Positions 54,832 to 64,000 are shown, counted from the first letter of the stretch. The stretch: DNA of 64,000 bases from Pseudoalteromonas sp. 3D05 (GCF_002723455.1 NZ_PDUS01000016.1:39048-103047); one strand, 5' to 3'. Program-made: numbers and translations. Notes: generated by a model from the letters alone, not told the origin.

Positions 54832-55356
54832 TCAATTTGGATGAAACTTAGAAACAGCTAATAACCGAGACTGAACTTTAAAGTTACTGCCCATCAGTTG
54901 CTGCTTATTGATATACAGTCGGATTCTATTCCCTTCTTGGACCAAAGCGGCGATACCACCTTTTTCTAAAAAACTGATACTCTCACCCACTGTTAAGGTG
55001 TCTGATGAAGTGGTATCGATCCAAAACGGAATTATATCATCTTCCAACGTTTCATCAATGTATGTGATATCACAAAAGCTATAAAGTTCCGAAGTTTGTT
55101 GGTTTTTATTAATTAAAACGACTTCAATCGGCTTTTCATTTATTGTTAGTGACGAATTACTCTTTAAAACGCCCCCTATACCTTGTTCTAAGTTATAAAA
55201 GCAAAACCTAACAGCTTGATTTTTTGACTCAGGATTAAACTCTACAAACTTACTCATTTGAAACAAAAAAGCTGCTTTGACCTGCTCTGGCGATTTCGCC
55301 AATACAGAGTTGGATGATATACATATTAATAAGATTAATAATGCTCTCATCCTCAT
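54832..55356 (-). CDS. YfiR family periplasmic protein
   Basis: 174 residues with a signal peptide (RALLILLICISSNSVLA) and the DUF4154/YfiR domain (SPEQVKAAFLFQMSKFVEF ... GNRIRLYINKQQL). In P. aeruginosa YfiR represses the diguanylate cyclase YfiN from the periplasm and responds to redox. Here its start codon overlaps the end of a histidine kinase gene by four bases (ATGA), so the kinase may be its partner instead. Two or three cysteines (near residue 52 and 93) could form the YfiR-type disulfide. Confidence 0.88.
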   Translation of the reverse strand: MRMRALLILLICISSNSVLAKSPEQVKAAFLFQMSKFVEFNPESKNQAVRFCFYNLEQGIGGVLKSNSSLTINEKPIEVVLINKNQQTSELYSFCDITYIDETLEDDIIPFWIDTTSSDTLTVGESISFLEKGGIAALVQEGNRIRLYINKQQLMGSNFKVQSRLLAVSKFHPN

Positions 55357-56978
55357 TTCATTTTCGCTTCATCAGTTGGTAGAGTAATAATAAAGCTGGT
55401 TCCACGGTCATCCTTCTCGTCGTAAAAAACGTTTCCACCCAGGGCTTGTGTAACTAAGTTGTAAACTAAATGCATACCTAGGCCACTGCCACCTTCACCT
55501 CGTTTTGTGGTAACAAACGGGTCAAAAATACGTTTCTTGATTGTCTTGTCAACACCAACACCATTGTCTCGATAATTAATAATTAAACTGCTCTCATTAC
55601 GTTCAATGGTGAATTCAATTTCATTACCGATATTATCTTTAAAGCCATGAATTACTGAATTGCTAATTAATTGCTGTAAAACTTGTTGTAATGGACCGAC
55701 TTTCGTTTCGAAGATTAGTTCGCTTGGGCAATGAACCTTTACTTCAGGTTCTTTGGGTTGCATGTCTGCACGCATTGATAAAAGCACATCTGAAATTAGG
55801 TTGTAAACATTCACAGCAGACTTAATTTCACCGTCTTGGGTTACTGCAACTTTTTTAAAGCTCGAGACTAACTCAGCCGCTCGATTCAAATTTCGATAGA
55901 TAAGATCTAGATTCTCAATGCCGTCATCAATAAAGCGTTTTAACTGGGTTGAGGTGAGGGTTTTCTTTTCGAATCCATTGTTGATTTCGCTAAGTTTATC
56001 TCTAAGTAGAGTAGAGCCTGTAATACCAAGCCCGATAGGTGTATTTACTTCATGAGCAACACCAGCAACCATTTGGCCTAAAGAAGCCATCTTTTCACTT
56101 TCAACAATTTGATTTTGATACTGATGCATTCTTTCTAATGTGTTCAATAGCTCTTGGTTCGCTTCACGTAGGGCAATCGTGCGTTGATTAACTTTTTCTT
56201 CAAGGCTTTGGTTTAATTGTTTTATTTCAAGCTTATCATTCTTGTGGCGCTCAATTTGGTTTTGAGTGCGAGTAAGCATTATGTTGAGGCTACTAGCGAG
56301 CATATTTATTTCGCTGATATTTGTTTTTGGTGCGCGAACATTATAATTATGATTTTTTGACACATCTTGCAATAGTAAGCTGAGATCATCAATTGGGTTG
56401 GCGATCCGTTTTTGAATACGTTTTGCGACAAAAAACACCAGCACTAAAACAAATAAAGTGAGGAGAATATCAATGATTATTTTTTTGTTTATATAATCAT
56501 TTAACCTTTCTAAGCCGCCCCGTATGTATACATAACCCTTAACTTCACCCTCATACATTATGGGCTTAATTAGCTCAACCTGGTTGTCCGTTATCCTTGC
56601 TTCTTTGAGTTCATCAATACTATCTACGCGCAATGGAACAGGCGGGGTTTTCTTTGCATTAAAGCTAGTAAAAAACTCAGGTTTGTTGGAAATTTCATTT
56701 ATAGAATAGATATGAATATTTTTTACAAGAGGAATGCTCTCAAATGACTTAAGTCGTTGCTGCTCAGTTTTATTATCATCAAATAAAACGGTGATTTGTG
56801 CATTAAAAGATATTATTTCGGCAAGAATGTTAAGTTTACTAATAATTAATTGTTTTTGCTCTTTAACATCAAGATATGTAGATATTGAAATCGATAACGA
56901 TAAGCATAATGCTGTAACCAGCATAACAGCGCTGATAAGAGCTTTTCGTATACTGGTTTGTGGTAGAGGTTTAGGCAT
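55353..56978 (-). CDS. CHASE8-like/HAMP sensor histidine kinase
   Basis: 541 residues: helices near 12-32 and 167-184 flank a periplasmic domain that resembles the CHASE8 sensor of YfiN (LAEIISFNAQITVLFDDNK and following), then HAMP (about 185-240), a coiled coil, HisKA with His309 in GVAHEVNTPIG, and an ATPase domain (NSVIHGFKD, DNGVGV, GGSGLGMHLVYNLV). No receiver domain or partner regulator is adjacent. The YfiR gene follows by overlap. Output is unknown. Confidence 0.88.
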   Translation of the reverse strand: MPKPLPQTSIRKALISAVMLVTALCLSLSISISTYLDVKEQKQLIISKLNILAEIISFNAQITVLFDDNKTEQQRLKSFESIPLVKNIHIYSINEISNKPEFFTSFNAKKTPPVPLRVDSIDELKEARITDNQVELIKPIMYEGEVKGYVYIRGGLERLNDYINKKIIIDILLTLFVLVLVFFVAKRIQKRIANPIDDLSLLLQDVSKNHNYNVRAPKTNISEINMLASSLNIMLTRTQNQIERHKNDKLEIKQLNQSLEEKVNQRTIALREANQELLNTLERMHQYQNQIVESEKMASLGQMVAGVAHEVNTPIGLGITGSTLLRDKLSEINNGFEKKTLTSTQLKRFIDDGIENLDLIYRNLNRAAELVSSFKKVAVTQDGEIKSAVNVYNLISDVLLSMRADMQPKEPEVKVHCPSELIFETKVGPLQQVLQQLISNSVIHGFKDNIGNEIEFTIERNESSLIINYRDNGVGVDKTIKKRIFDPFVTTKRGEGGSGLGMHLVYNLVTQALGGNVFYDEKDDRGTSFIITLPTDEAKMK

Positions 56979-57084
56979 TTTTTAGATGAAGCCCGAATGC
57001 TGTCGTTATTGTAAGTTTTTTAAGTCTAGCAAAAGCAAAGGAAAGAGACTAAAAAATATCAAAAAAATTATTGAGTTGTTTAAT

Positions 57085-57300
57085 GTCTGTTGGCCTTTAT
57101 GGATTAAAACTCGTTCAAACTAGGGGCGATTTAATCGCGGCGCGAGGTTTGCAACTTAGTGAGCTAAGTAAAAACCGAGCAAAGTTTCCGCATCCTACTC
57201 ACTCTCTTTACCTACATCCATTTAGGTATTAAGAGTTAACCACCCATAAATGGGGAATAACCACGGCACATAGGTGCAGCCTTACGCAGCGATAAAAATT
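57085..57300. repeat. MITE-like dispersed repeat, copy 2 (degraded)
   Basis: Starts GTCTGTTGG and follows copy 1 through CGCGGCGCGAGGTTTG, CCGAGCAAAGTTTCCGC and TGGGGAATAACCAC, but lacks a ~70-base middle part and the right inverted end. The right boundary is approximate. It starts 18 bases from the end of rsmC, in the same orientation relative to that gene as copy 1 has to the MscS gene. It fills most of the 339-base gap between the kinase start and rsmC. Confidence 0.7.
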
Positions 57301-57317
57301 TTTACTAGGTACTTAAA

Positions 57318-58343
57318 TTAGCTTGAATAAACGGCAAACTTATTATTTTTATGAACAGTTTGATATTCACCAAATTGGGTTTCTAAAATAGGCGGGTATT
57401 TTAAAAAGCAGTTTGCAACTATAGTTAGCTTGCCTGATTTTGTTAAATGTTGTTTGGCATTACTCAAAAATTGCTCTGCAATTGTATAGTCCGTTGCAAT
57501 ACCTGTGTGAAAGGGCGGGTTAGAAATTATTAAATCAAACTTACCTTTGACATTAGCAAGGCCATCACTAAGGATGGCTTCACCATTAATGTTATTCAGC
57601 GCTAAAGTTTGTGTTGTGGCATAGGCAGCAAGCGCACTTACATCAGAACAAACAAATGATAGTGAGGCGTTTTTAAGCCCTAAAAAGGTTGCGATTAAAC
57701 CCGCACCACAGCCAAAATCAAGCACTTGGCCATTTTTAATGTTCGGTGCGTTTTCTAATAACATCTTAGTGCCGGCATCAAGTTCGCCGTGATTAAATAC
57801 CCCAGGGATACTTATTGCAGCAAATTGTGCCCCAGCTACATCAACAGTAAACTGTTTATGGTAACGACTAATGTTAAATTCAGCTGACTGTGTAATGCCT
57901 GAAAATAAATACAAGGCACAATGACGAGCGCTATCAATTTTACGGCTGAACTCACAGTTAGCGCTAAATTGTTTTTCTATTGATTTAACGCCGCTTTTAT
58001 TTTCGCCAACAACAAGTAAATCCGCATCTGCATTAATTACTGCTCGAATGTTATCCAGAGTCATCAATGCCTCTGGCTTGGCTTTGGGGTAATAGTAAAT
58101 CACTAAATCAAATTGCTTGTTGGCAATTTCATGGCTCACGGATACATCTATACCACTCATATTTTTAGCAAACTCACCATTTGCATGGTTATAGCTAAAG
58201 GCTGTGATGTTACTTTTAGGATTTAAACTTTTAAGTTGAGATAAAAAGCCATCTTGCACAAAGTTAACCACCAAAATAGACTCAGCATTGAGTGACTCGC
58301 TATTTCGCAGTAATAATGAACTTGGGTTGGTTAATGCGCTCAT
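57318..58343 (-). CDS. rsmC: 16S rRNA (guanine(1207)-N2)-methyltransferase
   Basis: Methylates G1207 of 16S rRNA in the 30S subunit. 341 residues (E. coli 343): degenerate N-terminal and active C-terminal methyltransferase domains, with the SAM loop VLDFGCGAGLIA and catalytic motif SNPPFHTG. Single gene, downstream of trmB on the same strand (43 bases). Confidence 0.95.
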   Translation of the reverse strand: MSALTNPSSLLLRNSESLNAESILVVNFVQDGFLSQLKSLNPKSNITAFSYNHANGEFAKNMSGIDVSVSHEIANKQFDLVIYYYPKAKPEALMTLDNIRAVINADADLLVVGENKSGVKSIEKQFSANCEFSRKIDSARHCALYLFSGITQSAEFNISRYHKQFTVDVAGAQFAAISIPGVFNHGELDAGTKMLLENAPNIKNGQVLDFGCGAGLIATFLGLKNASLSFVCSDVSALAAYATTQTLALNNINGEAILSDGLANVKGKFDLIISNPPFHTGIATDYTIAEQFLSNAKQHLTKSGKLTIVANCFLKYPPILETQFGEYQTVHKNNKFAVYSS

Positions 58344-58386
58344 AAATGGCTTTACCTTAAGTTTATTTAATTAAATTGGTTGTTGC

Positions 58387-59112
58387 TTAGCTAATGCGTT
58401 CGAACATTAAATCCCATACACCATGACCTAAGCGATGACCACGTTGTTCAAACTTAGTAAGTGGGCGTAAATCAGGACGAGGTACATAATCATTGGTATC
58501 TGATTGATTTTTATAGTGCTCAGCAGCTTGCATTACTTCAAGCATATGCTCTGCGTAGTTTTCCCAATCTGTTGCCATGTGAAAAACACCACCAAGCTTT
58601 AATTTACTACGTAAGCTTTCAACAAATGCAGGTTGTACAATACGACGTTTATGATGACGTTTTTTATGCCATGGATCAGGGAAAAACAACTGCAGTTTAC
58701 TAAGAGCGCCATCAGCTATACAGTCTCTTAGGACTTCAACAGCATCATGCTCAAAAACACGTAAGTTGGTTACACCAGCTTCATCTGCGTCCATTAAACA
58801 TGCACCAACACCTGGGCGGTGTACTTCGATACCAATAAAGTTTAAATGTGGTGCGTTTTTAGCCATTTCAACTAATGACTTACCCATACCAAAGCCAATC
58901 TCTAAAACAACATCATTGTCATTGCCAAAAACTTGAGCTAAATCAAGCATGCCGTTTTGATGCTCAAGGCCCATCGTCGGCCAGCACTTTTCAATTGCTG
59001 CTGCTTGTCCTTTGGTTAAACGACCTTCGCGTTTAACAAAGCTACGAATTGTACGGATATATTTACCTTCTTGCTTTGCTTGCTCAAGGTTATCGTTACT
59101 TGAATCACTCAT
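58387..59112 (-). CDS. trmB: tRNA (guanine-N7-)-methyltransferase
   Basis: Makes 7-methylguanosine at position 46 of tRNA. 241 residues (E. coli 239): SAM-binding [30 protein letters not shown] catalytic motif, and [14 protein letters not shown]. It is divergent from mutY, the E. coli arrangement. Confidence 0.97.
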   Translation of the reverse strand: MSDSSNDNLEQAKQEGKYIRTIRSFVKREGRLTKGQAAAIEKCWPTMGLEHQNGMLDLAQVFGNDNDVVLEIGFGMGKSLVEMAKNAPHLNFIGIEVHRPGVGACLMDADEAGVTNLRVFEHDAVEVLRDCIADGALSKLQLFFPDPWHKKRHHKRRIVQPAFVESLRSKLKLGGVFHMATDWENYAEHMLEVMQAAEHYKNQSDTNDYVPRPDLRPLTKFEQRGHRLGHGVWDLMFERIS

Positions 59113-59276
59113 ATATTTTGGCCTGATGAAAACAACATGTTTAAAATGGTGGCGTATTATCCCCGACCGTGAGCTTGATCACAAGGTTTTATCCTTTAGT
59201 ATGTTTAGAACTTGATATTTTAACTCACTGCAATAGACTGCCCGCTATCAAGGGTAGAGTTATAAAAGTAGTTATT

Positions 59277-60335
59277 TTGAAGTTAAACAACACTGACGCA
59301 AGCTGGTTCTCACAGCAAGTAGTTGATTGGTATCAGTTACATGGGCGTAAAACCTTACCATGGCAATTGAATAAAACCCCCTATAAAGTTTGGGTATCTG
59401 AGGTAATGCTACAGCAAACTCAAGTTGTTACAGTTATTCCTTATTTTGAAAAGTTTATGGCAAGCTTCCCCGATATTATTGCTTTGGCGGATGCAGATGA
59501 AGATGTTGTGCTGCATCATTGGACTGGGCTAGGTTATTACGCCAGAGCACGCAACTTACATAAAACCGCTAAAATAGTGCGAGACCAATACGGTGGTGTA
59601 TTCCCAACCAGCATAGACGAAGTGATAGCGTTGCCAGGAATAGGGCGCTCAACAGCTGGCGCTGTTTTATCATTGTCTCTTGGCCAACATCATCCAATAT
59701 TAGATGGTAACGTTAAGCGCGTGCTGGCTCGTTATTTTATGGTTGAAGGCTGGTATGGGGTTAAAAAGGTTGAAAACCAACTATGGCAATTAACAGAACA
59801 ACTGACCCCAAAAGATAACGTTACTGAGTTTAATCAGGCAATGATGGATTTAGGTGCAAGCCTATGTTCACGAAGTAAGTTTGACTGTGAATCTTGCCCA
59901 CTTAACAGCCGTTGTAAGGCATTTAATAACGCGGTCGTTAAGCAGTTCCCTCATTCAAAACCAAAAAAAGCAGTGCCTAAAAAAGCCTGTCATCAATTAA
60001 TTATCCAATGTGATGACCAAGTATTAATGGAAAAAAGACCTAACTCTGGTATTTGGGGTGGCTTGTTTAGCTTTTTTGAATTTGAACAAAAAAGCCAGTT
60101 GGATGCTTTTTTAGTGCAACAGGGACTTGAGTTAACTACCAAAGAAGTTGAGCCGTTTACTCATGTGTTCTCGCATTTTGAATTAACGATTAACCCCCAT
60201 GTGCTTAAAATTAATAAAATGCCTGATGTAGTTAATGAACGTCAACTCGTTTGGTATCCACTTGACCAATCAATTGAGGTTGGTTTAGCTGCGCCAACTA
60301 AAAAGCTAGTTAAACAAATCGCTACAATAGTTTAA
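59277..60335 (+). CDS. mutY: Adenine DNA glycosylase
   Basis: Removes adenine mispaired with 8-oxoguanine. 352 residues from the TTG chosen by alignment with E. coli MutY (350); the frame is open upstream but the ATG at 59169 adds 36 unlikely residues and no start has a good ribosome site. Catalytic Glu in [10 protein letters not shown], Hh[12 protein letters not shown] with Asp in [10 protein letters not shown], 4Fe-4S ligands C-x6-C-x2-C-x5-C ([17 protein letters not shown]), and a C-terminal NUDIX-like 8-oxoG-reading domain. yggX follows. Confidence 0.95.
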   Translation: MKLNNTDASWFSQQVVDWYQLHGRKTLPWQLNKTPYKVWVSEVMLQQTQVVTVIPYFEKFMASFPDIIALADADEDVVLHHWTGLGYYARARNLHKTAKIVRDQYGGVFPTSIDEVIALPGIGRSTAGAVLSLSLGQHHPILDGNVKRVLARYFMVEGWYGVKKVENQLWQLTEQLTPKDNVTEFNQAMMDLGASLCSRSKFDCESCPLNSRCKAFNNAVVKQFPHSKPKKAVPKKACHQLIIQCDDQVLMEKRPNSGIWGGLFSFFEFEQKSQLDAFLVQQGLELTTKEVEPFTHVFSHFELTINPHVLKINKMPDVVNERQLVWYPLDQSIEVGLAAPTKKLVKQIATIV

Positions 60336-60374
60336 ACTAGGTGTAATTAAATTTAAGCGTATAAGAGGTCTATC

Positions 60375-60647
60375 ATGGCACGCACAGTATTTTGTCAAAA
60401 GTTACAAAAAGAAGCGGATGGTCTTGGCTACCAGCTTTACCCTGGTGAGCTGGGTGAAAAGATTTTTAATAATATTTCAAAAGAAGCATGGGGACAGTGG
60501 CAACACAAGCAAACGATGCTGATTAATGAAAAACACCTAAACATGATGGACCCTGAACATCGTACATTTTTAGAAGAGCAGATGGTTGGCTTTTTGTTTG
60601 AGAATAAAGATGTTGAGATAGAAGGCTATCGACCACCTGAAAAGTAA
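60375..60647 (+). CDS. yggX: Fe(II)-trafficking/oxidative damage protection protein YggX
   Basis: Small protein (90 residues) that protects Fe-S clusters from superoxide and is linked to MutY, itself an Fe-S enzyme. [16 protein letters not shown] start, conserved Cys at position 7 and [17 protein letters not shown]. 39 bases after mutY with AAGAGGT before the ATG. Confidence 0.96.
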   Translation: MARTVFCQKLQKEADGLGYQLYPGELGEKIFNNISKEAWGQWQHKQTMLINEKHLNMMDPEHRTFLEEQMVGFLFENKDVEIEGYRPPEK

Positions 60648-60662
60648 CTTTTAGCTTTGTTA

Positions 60663-60691
60663 AAATAAAAGGGCTGTCAGCCCTTTTATTT
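60663..60691. terminator. Rho-independent terminator after yggX
   Basis: AAAAGGGCT-GTC-AGCCCTTTT with A-rich and T-rich flanks between convergent yggX and the hybrid kinase gene; can work on both strands. Confidence 0.9.
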
Positions 60692-60705
60692 GTTTTGTTC
60701 AAAAA

Positions 60706-63480
60706 TTAAATGTCTTCGTCAGCATTTTTTATCTGCTCTTTTAAAAACTGAGCAACCCGCGAATACTCAATCTCTAAGTTATCCCTAAGCTCAATTAGCT
60801 CATCACTCGTTAAATCTTGTTGATTACAATGTGTTTCAAAATCTATGGCTAGTTTTGCAATACTTTCTGCACCAATAGTTGTCGAGATTGATTTTAATTG
60901 ATGGCAAGCTTGAGCGATGCTTTGCGTGTCATTAATAATCACTGCGCTATTAATGTCCTTAACTAGCACGCTACTTTGCTCAATGTACATTTTGAAAAAG
61001 CGAATCTGTTTTGCTTCGTCGTTATTAACGTATTGAGAAAGTTTGTCCATATCAATTGGTGCCGAAGGGCCTTTCATTTCCTCGACGGCCGGCAAAGCGG
61101 AGTCTTCTTGGTTTTTATCTCGCCAATTGTTAAGTAGCTTTTCCAGAGCATTCAATTCAACGGGTTTAGTTATATAATCGTTCATCCCCGCATTTAAACA
61201 GCGTTCTTTTTCGCCTTTAAGTGCATTTGCCGTTATTGCAATAATATACGGTTGTGCGTTTATGTCGTCTAACTCAGATGCCTCTTCTCGGATCTTTTCA
61301 ACCATATCGTAGCCAGACATTTTTGGCATATGTAAGTCAGTTAAAATAAGCATATGGCGTTCTTTGCGCCAAATTTTAAGCCCTTCTTCACCATTGTCAG
61401 CAACTTCTACACCAAACCCTAATAAGTGAAGTTGATCTGTTAATACTTGCTGGTTCAAAAGATTATCTTCAACTAATAAAACCAGATTATTCTCGCTTCT
61501 TGCTTGCTCTATATTCAAGAAGTTATTGAGGGTTTTTACCTGTTTTATTTTTTTGGGGGTATGTAGTCCAGCCGCTACAAGTACTGAGATCATAAAACTT
61601 GACTTACATAACGGAGTGGCATTGAGATAAAAGATATTTTTATGATTAATCGCAGCTTCATCAAGTTTACTTAAAACCACAACTTGCTGGTTATAATCTT
61701 CTAACGTATAGACTAATCGGCGTAATAGTGAGTTTGTTTTATCAATAGACTCGATACCATCAAGAACCCATATCAATTCACTGTGTTCTTGAATTTCTTC
61801 TATTTCAGAAATTGATTGAGCGTAATGTGTATTGGCACCCATAAATGATAAGTAACGGCTTAATGTTTGTCTTCTTGATGAGTCGTTGGTTACAAGAGCG
61901 ACATGCTTGCCTTTTAATGTGTTCTTATGGGCATAATTAATGGTGCTTTCAGTACTAAAAGGTAGTTCAACGATAAACTCACTGCCAATACCAACATCAC
62001 TAGACACAGATATAGTGCCCAGCATTAACTCAGTCAGGCTTTTACAAATAGATAATCCTAACCCTGTTCCACCGTACTCACGCGTAATAGAATTTTCAGC
62101 TTGAATGAACGGGCTAAATATTTCTCTTAACTGAGTTTGGCTCATTCCCTTACCGTTATCACTCACGGTAAACCTTAGGGTAAAATGGTCTGTCGTATTT
62201 TGCGCAACCTCAACACCAATGCGAACATGGCCGCGACGCGACTCATCAGTACTCGTGAACTTAATAGCATTGCTGCATAAATTATAAAGTACCTGACGCA
62301 CTCGAATGGTATCACCTATTAAATTTGTAGGGATATCCGGTGCAATGGATAGCTCAAGATCTAGTTGGCGTTTTTTAGCAATAGAAGAAAGAACACGAGC
62401 AACTTCTTCTATGGTATCTGTAACAGAGAAAGGGGTTGTATCGATGTTTAATTTACCCGCCTCAATTTTAGAGAAATCTAGAATATCATCTAAAATGCCA
62501 AGCAAAGAGAACGCTGAGTCACGGATTATTGTGCTCAATCTATGCTGAGCACCGTCAAGCTCGGTTTGCCTTAATAAATCAATGGTACCAATAACACCAT
62601 TCATAGGAGTGCGAATCTCATGACTCATGGTTGCTAAGAAAGTTGTTTTTGCTTCACTAGCTTGTTCAGCACTGTGTGTCGCTTTTTCAAGTGCTAGCGT
62701 TCTATTATGAACTTCGGTCTCTAGGCTACTTTGTAATTTTTCTAGATCTGATTGAGCTACTCGGTTATTACTTATGGCTGTTTGTACTTGGCCTAGCAAC
62801 AAATTAACGTTTTGAGCAACATTATCTAAACCAACGTCGAGTCCTTCATCTACGGTTTTATTGTAATCTGATGATTCTGTTATTGATTGTAATTCAAGAG
62901 CCAACGTATTGGTTGATTTACGAATTCTTACATTAATATAAGCATTTATGAATAGAGAAAAAATAATTAAACACACAAGTGCAGACAGAGCTAGAATTAA
63001 CGATAGTGAGGAAGACTCAGAAGTAATTACAGAGTCTTTGGGTATTACTCTTTTGATAATTAACTCACCAACAGGCTGGTCATTTAACTTTAATTGCTTG
63101 TAAACCGTATTTTTATTAGGCGTGTGTAAATCAAGCATCAATGGCTCAATCGCTGGTTTAGTCGTTGAGTAAACTAACTCTGTTGGTGAATTTACACCAT
63201 ATCTATATAAGTGATATTCAAACTCAGAGCCAAACGCAGCGCTTACATTAAGTAATTTAGAGGCTCTATTTTGCCCAGGCTCTGTCAGTGCAGTAACCAG
63301 AGGTGAGGCGAGCTTTTCAGATAAATCAACTAAGCTAACAGGTTCTTTAGGTGCAAGCTTACTGGTTTGCTCAGAGGGATAGAAAGCGAAAGCAGCTAGT
63401 GCGATTGTAGTTACAACAAGGTTTATGACTATTATAAGTGGCAACAAGCCTTTCACCGGAGAAGAAAATTTACTTTGCAT
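60706..63480 (-). CDS. Hybrid sensor histidine kinase (BarA-like architecture)
   Basis: 924 residues: helices near 11-33 and 160-180 flank a ~125-residue periplasmic domain; HAMP-like/coiled coil (190-275); HisKA His287 (TMSHEIRTPMNGVIG); ATPase domain (NLCSNAIKF, DNGKGM); a receiver-like domain around 525-640 that lacks the usual acidic residues and appears degenerate; an active receiver with Asp715 (LILTDLHMPK); HPt with His860 (ACHQLKSISTTIG). The order matches BarA (918 in E. coli) but the sensor differs, so another signal is likely. GGAAAA lies before the ATG. No regulator gene adjacent. Confidence 0.88.
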   Translation of the reverse strand: MQSKFSSPVKGLLPLIIVINLVVTTIALAAFAFYPSEQTSKLAPKEPVSLVDLSEKLASPLVTALTEPGQNRASKLLNVSAAFGSEFEYHLYRYGVNSPTELVYSTTKPAIEPLMLDLHTPNKNTVYKQLKLNDQPVGELIIKRVIPKDSVITSESSSLSLILALSALVCLIIFSLFINAYINVRIRKSTNTLALELQSITESSDYNKTVDEGLDVGLDNVAQNVNLLLGQVQTAISNNRVAQSDLEKLQSSLETEVHNRTLALEKATHSAEQASEAKTTFLATMSHEIRTPMNGVIGTIDLLRQTELDGAQHRLSTIIRDSAFSLLGILDDILDFSKIEAGKLNIDTTPFSVTDTIEEVARVLSSIAKKRQLDLELSIAPDIPTNLIGDTIRVRQVLYNLCSNAIKFTSTDESRRGHVRIGVEVAQNTTDHFTLRFTVSDNGKGMSQTQLREIFSPFIQAENSITREYGGTGLGLSICKSLTELMLGTISVSSDVGIGSEFIVELPFSTESTINYAHKNTLKGKHVALVTNDSSRRQTLSRYLSFMGANTHYAQSISEIEEIQEHSELIWVLDGIESIDKTNSLLRRLVYTLEDYNQQVVVLSKLDEAAINHKNIFYLNATPLCKSSFMISVLVAAGLHTPKKIKQVKTLNNFLNIEQARSENNLVLLVEDNLLNQQVLTDQLHLLGFGVEVADNGEEGLKIWRKERHMLILTDLHMPKMSGYDMVEKIREEASELDDINAQPYIIAITANALKGEKERCLNAGMNDYITKPVELNALEKLLNNWRDKNQEDSALPAVEEMKGPSAPIDMDKLSQYVNNDEAKQIRFFKMYIEQSSVLVKDINSAVIINDTQSIAQACHQLKSISTTIGAESIAKLAIDFETHCNQQDLTSDELIELRDNLEIEYSRVAQFLKEQIKNADEDI

Positions 63481-63729
63481 TTATTTTCCAATTATTATCA
63501 TTATTAACTGCGGCCAAATAGCGGCTTTGTACTGAAAATTAATCCTATCATTTACCAGAAATAATTCACTGGTTAATGTTCATTAAAATGAAATTTACAT
63601 GATATTTCATAAAAAAAGCGCTTTAATACATTTAAACCTTTAAAAGCGCTCTAAAAAGCAGCATTTCTTGTGTTAATTAATCACATTGGTGTAAAACTGT
63701 TCAAACAGTTTGACTCTACAAAAAAAAAG
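63481..63729. other. Intergenic region before the tRNA promoter
   Basis: AT-rich, no gene seen. It holds a perfect 8-bp palindrome AAACTGTT-CA-AACAGTTT at 63694-63711 and a looser repeat AGCGCTTT...AAAGCGCT at 63617-63650. The hybrid kinase promoter should be in the left part. Confidence 0.55.
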
Positions 63730-63758
63730 TTGACTTGCAAGGGCAAAACCAGTTTAAT
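63730..63758 (+). promoter_or_regulatory. Sigma-70 promoter of the tRNA unit
   Basis: TTGACT (-35) and TTTAAT (-10) are 17 bases apart, followed by a GC-rich discriminator (GCCGCACGCCC) typical of stable-RNA promoters under stringent control. Transcription would start about 80 bases before the tRNA. Confidence 0.7.
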
Positions 63759-63843
63759 ACGCCGCACGCCCAAACAGCTCAGTCAGAAGAATGCTTGGGA
63801 AGTGTTCTAAAAATCCATGTGGTTTTTAGTTAAATCTGAAGCT

Positions 63844-63919
63844 GCCTCGATAGCTCAGTTGGTAGAGCAGAGGATTGAAAATCCTCGTGTCCCTGGTTCG
63901 ATTCCGGGTCGAGGCACCA
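63844..63919 (+). tRNA. tRNA-Phe (anticodon GAA)
   Basis: 76 bases with encoded CCA. The acceptor stem GCCTCGA pairs with TCGAGGC, the D-arm TAGCTCAGTTGGTAGAGC, anticodon loop TTGAAAA giving GAA, and T-loop GGTTCGATTCC are all present. Close in sequence to E. coli tRNA-Phe. Confidence 0.97.
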
Positions 63920-63988
63920 TTATTTAGTAATAGTGTTTAAATGAAAATATAAACGTTATTACGCGTGCCAAAGCACACGATTTAGTGT

Positions 63989-64000
63989 GCCGACTTAGCT
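63989..64000 (+). tRNA. Start of a further tRNA gene (probably tRNA-Thr), cut by window end
   Basis: The last 12 bases, GCCGACTTAGCT, equal the beginning of many gammaproteobacterial tRNA-Thr genes (acceptor stem then D-arm TAGCTC). A small hairpin GCACAC / GTGTGC lies just before it, at a likely processing site between the two tRNAs. Confidence 0.5.

Overview
The window looks like chromosomal DNA of a marine gammaproteobacterium of the order Alteromonadales, most like Pseudoalteromonas. This rests on the AT-rich base composition, the gene families and neighbourhoods (rpoE-rseABC-lepAB-rnc-era-recO-pdxJ; ygfZ / sdhE-ygfX; trmB / mutY-yggX), a sodium-pumping oxaloacetate decarboxylase, several TonB/PepSY iron-uptake modules and a dispersed AT-poor repeat. 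No database search was possible, so the genus is inference.

Layout. 1-8.3 kb: a cut-off periplasmic binding protein, a Tat-exported dienelactone-hydrolase-like protein, a RIO-type kinase, a four-repeat fasciclin lipoprotein with a second domain nested in its last repeat, then a cell-wall cluster (L,D-transpeptidase, M15-type peptidase with an EF-hand-like loop, VTT membrane protein). 8.3-19 kb: an unknown coiled-coil membrane protein, a PepSY membrane pair with a candidate Fur box, a MITE-like repeat, MscS channel, LrgAB, a crotonase and an RND efflux pair. 19-24.7 kb: DUF440, a DUF481 outer-membrane protein, slyD, ygfZ, sdhE-ygfX and nadB. 24.8-33.4 kb: a long colinear housekeeping/stress block from rpoE to pdxJ, opened by a good sigma-E promoter. 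33.4-37.9 kb: small envelope genes and oadGAB, with PdhR-type boxes upstream. 38.3-44.8 kb: a two-component system, TonB receptor and inner-membrane accessory genes, probably one iron-controlled operon group. 45-51.2 kb: M23 peptidase, tyrS, CobD/CbiB homologue, mtnN, DUF2726 protein, folE2. 51.6-57 kb: signalling genes, arcB convergent with arcA, and a YfiR/histidine-kinase pair. 57-64 kb: second repeat copy, rsmC, trmB, mutY, yggX, a large hybrid kinase, tRNA-Phe and the first bases of another tRNA.

How it fits together. Most of the window is core genome. The parts that look accessory or lineage-specific are the fasciclin lipoprotein, the two PepSY modules, the YfiR-kinase pair, the hybrid kinase at the right end, and the two repeat copies. 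I found no prophage, insertion-sequence transposase, CRISPR array or toxin/defence island. Two small genes (a 56-residue DUF1328 protein and a 58-residue membrane protein) were read directly from the sequence. I do not see a clearly new multi-gene system; the most interesting signals are the nested fasciclin architecture, the PdhR-type boxes before oadGAB, the MITE-like repeat pair, the changed redox-cysteine position in ArcB, and the YfiR-kinase pair.
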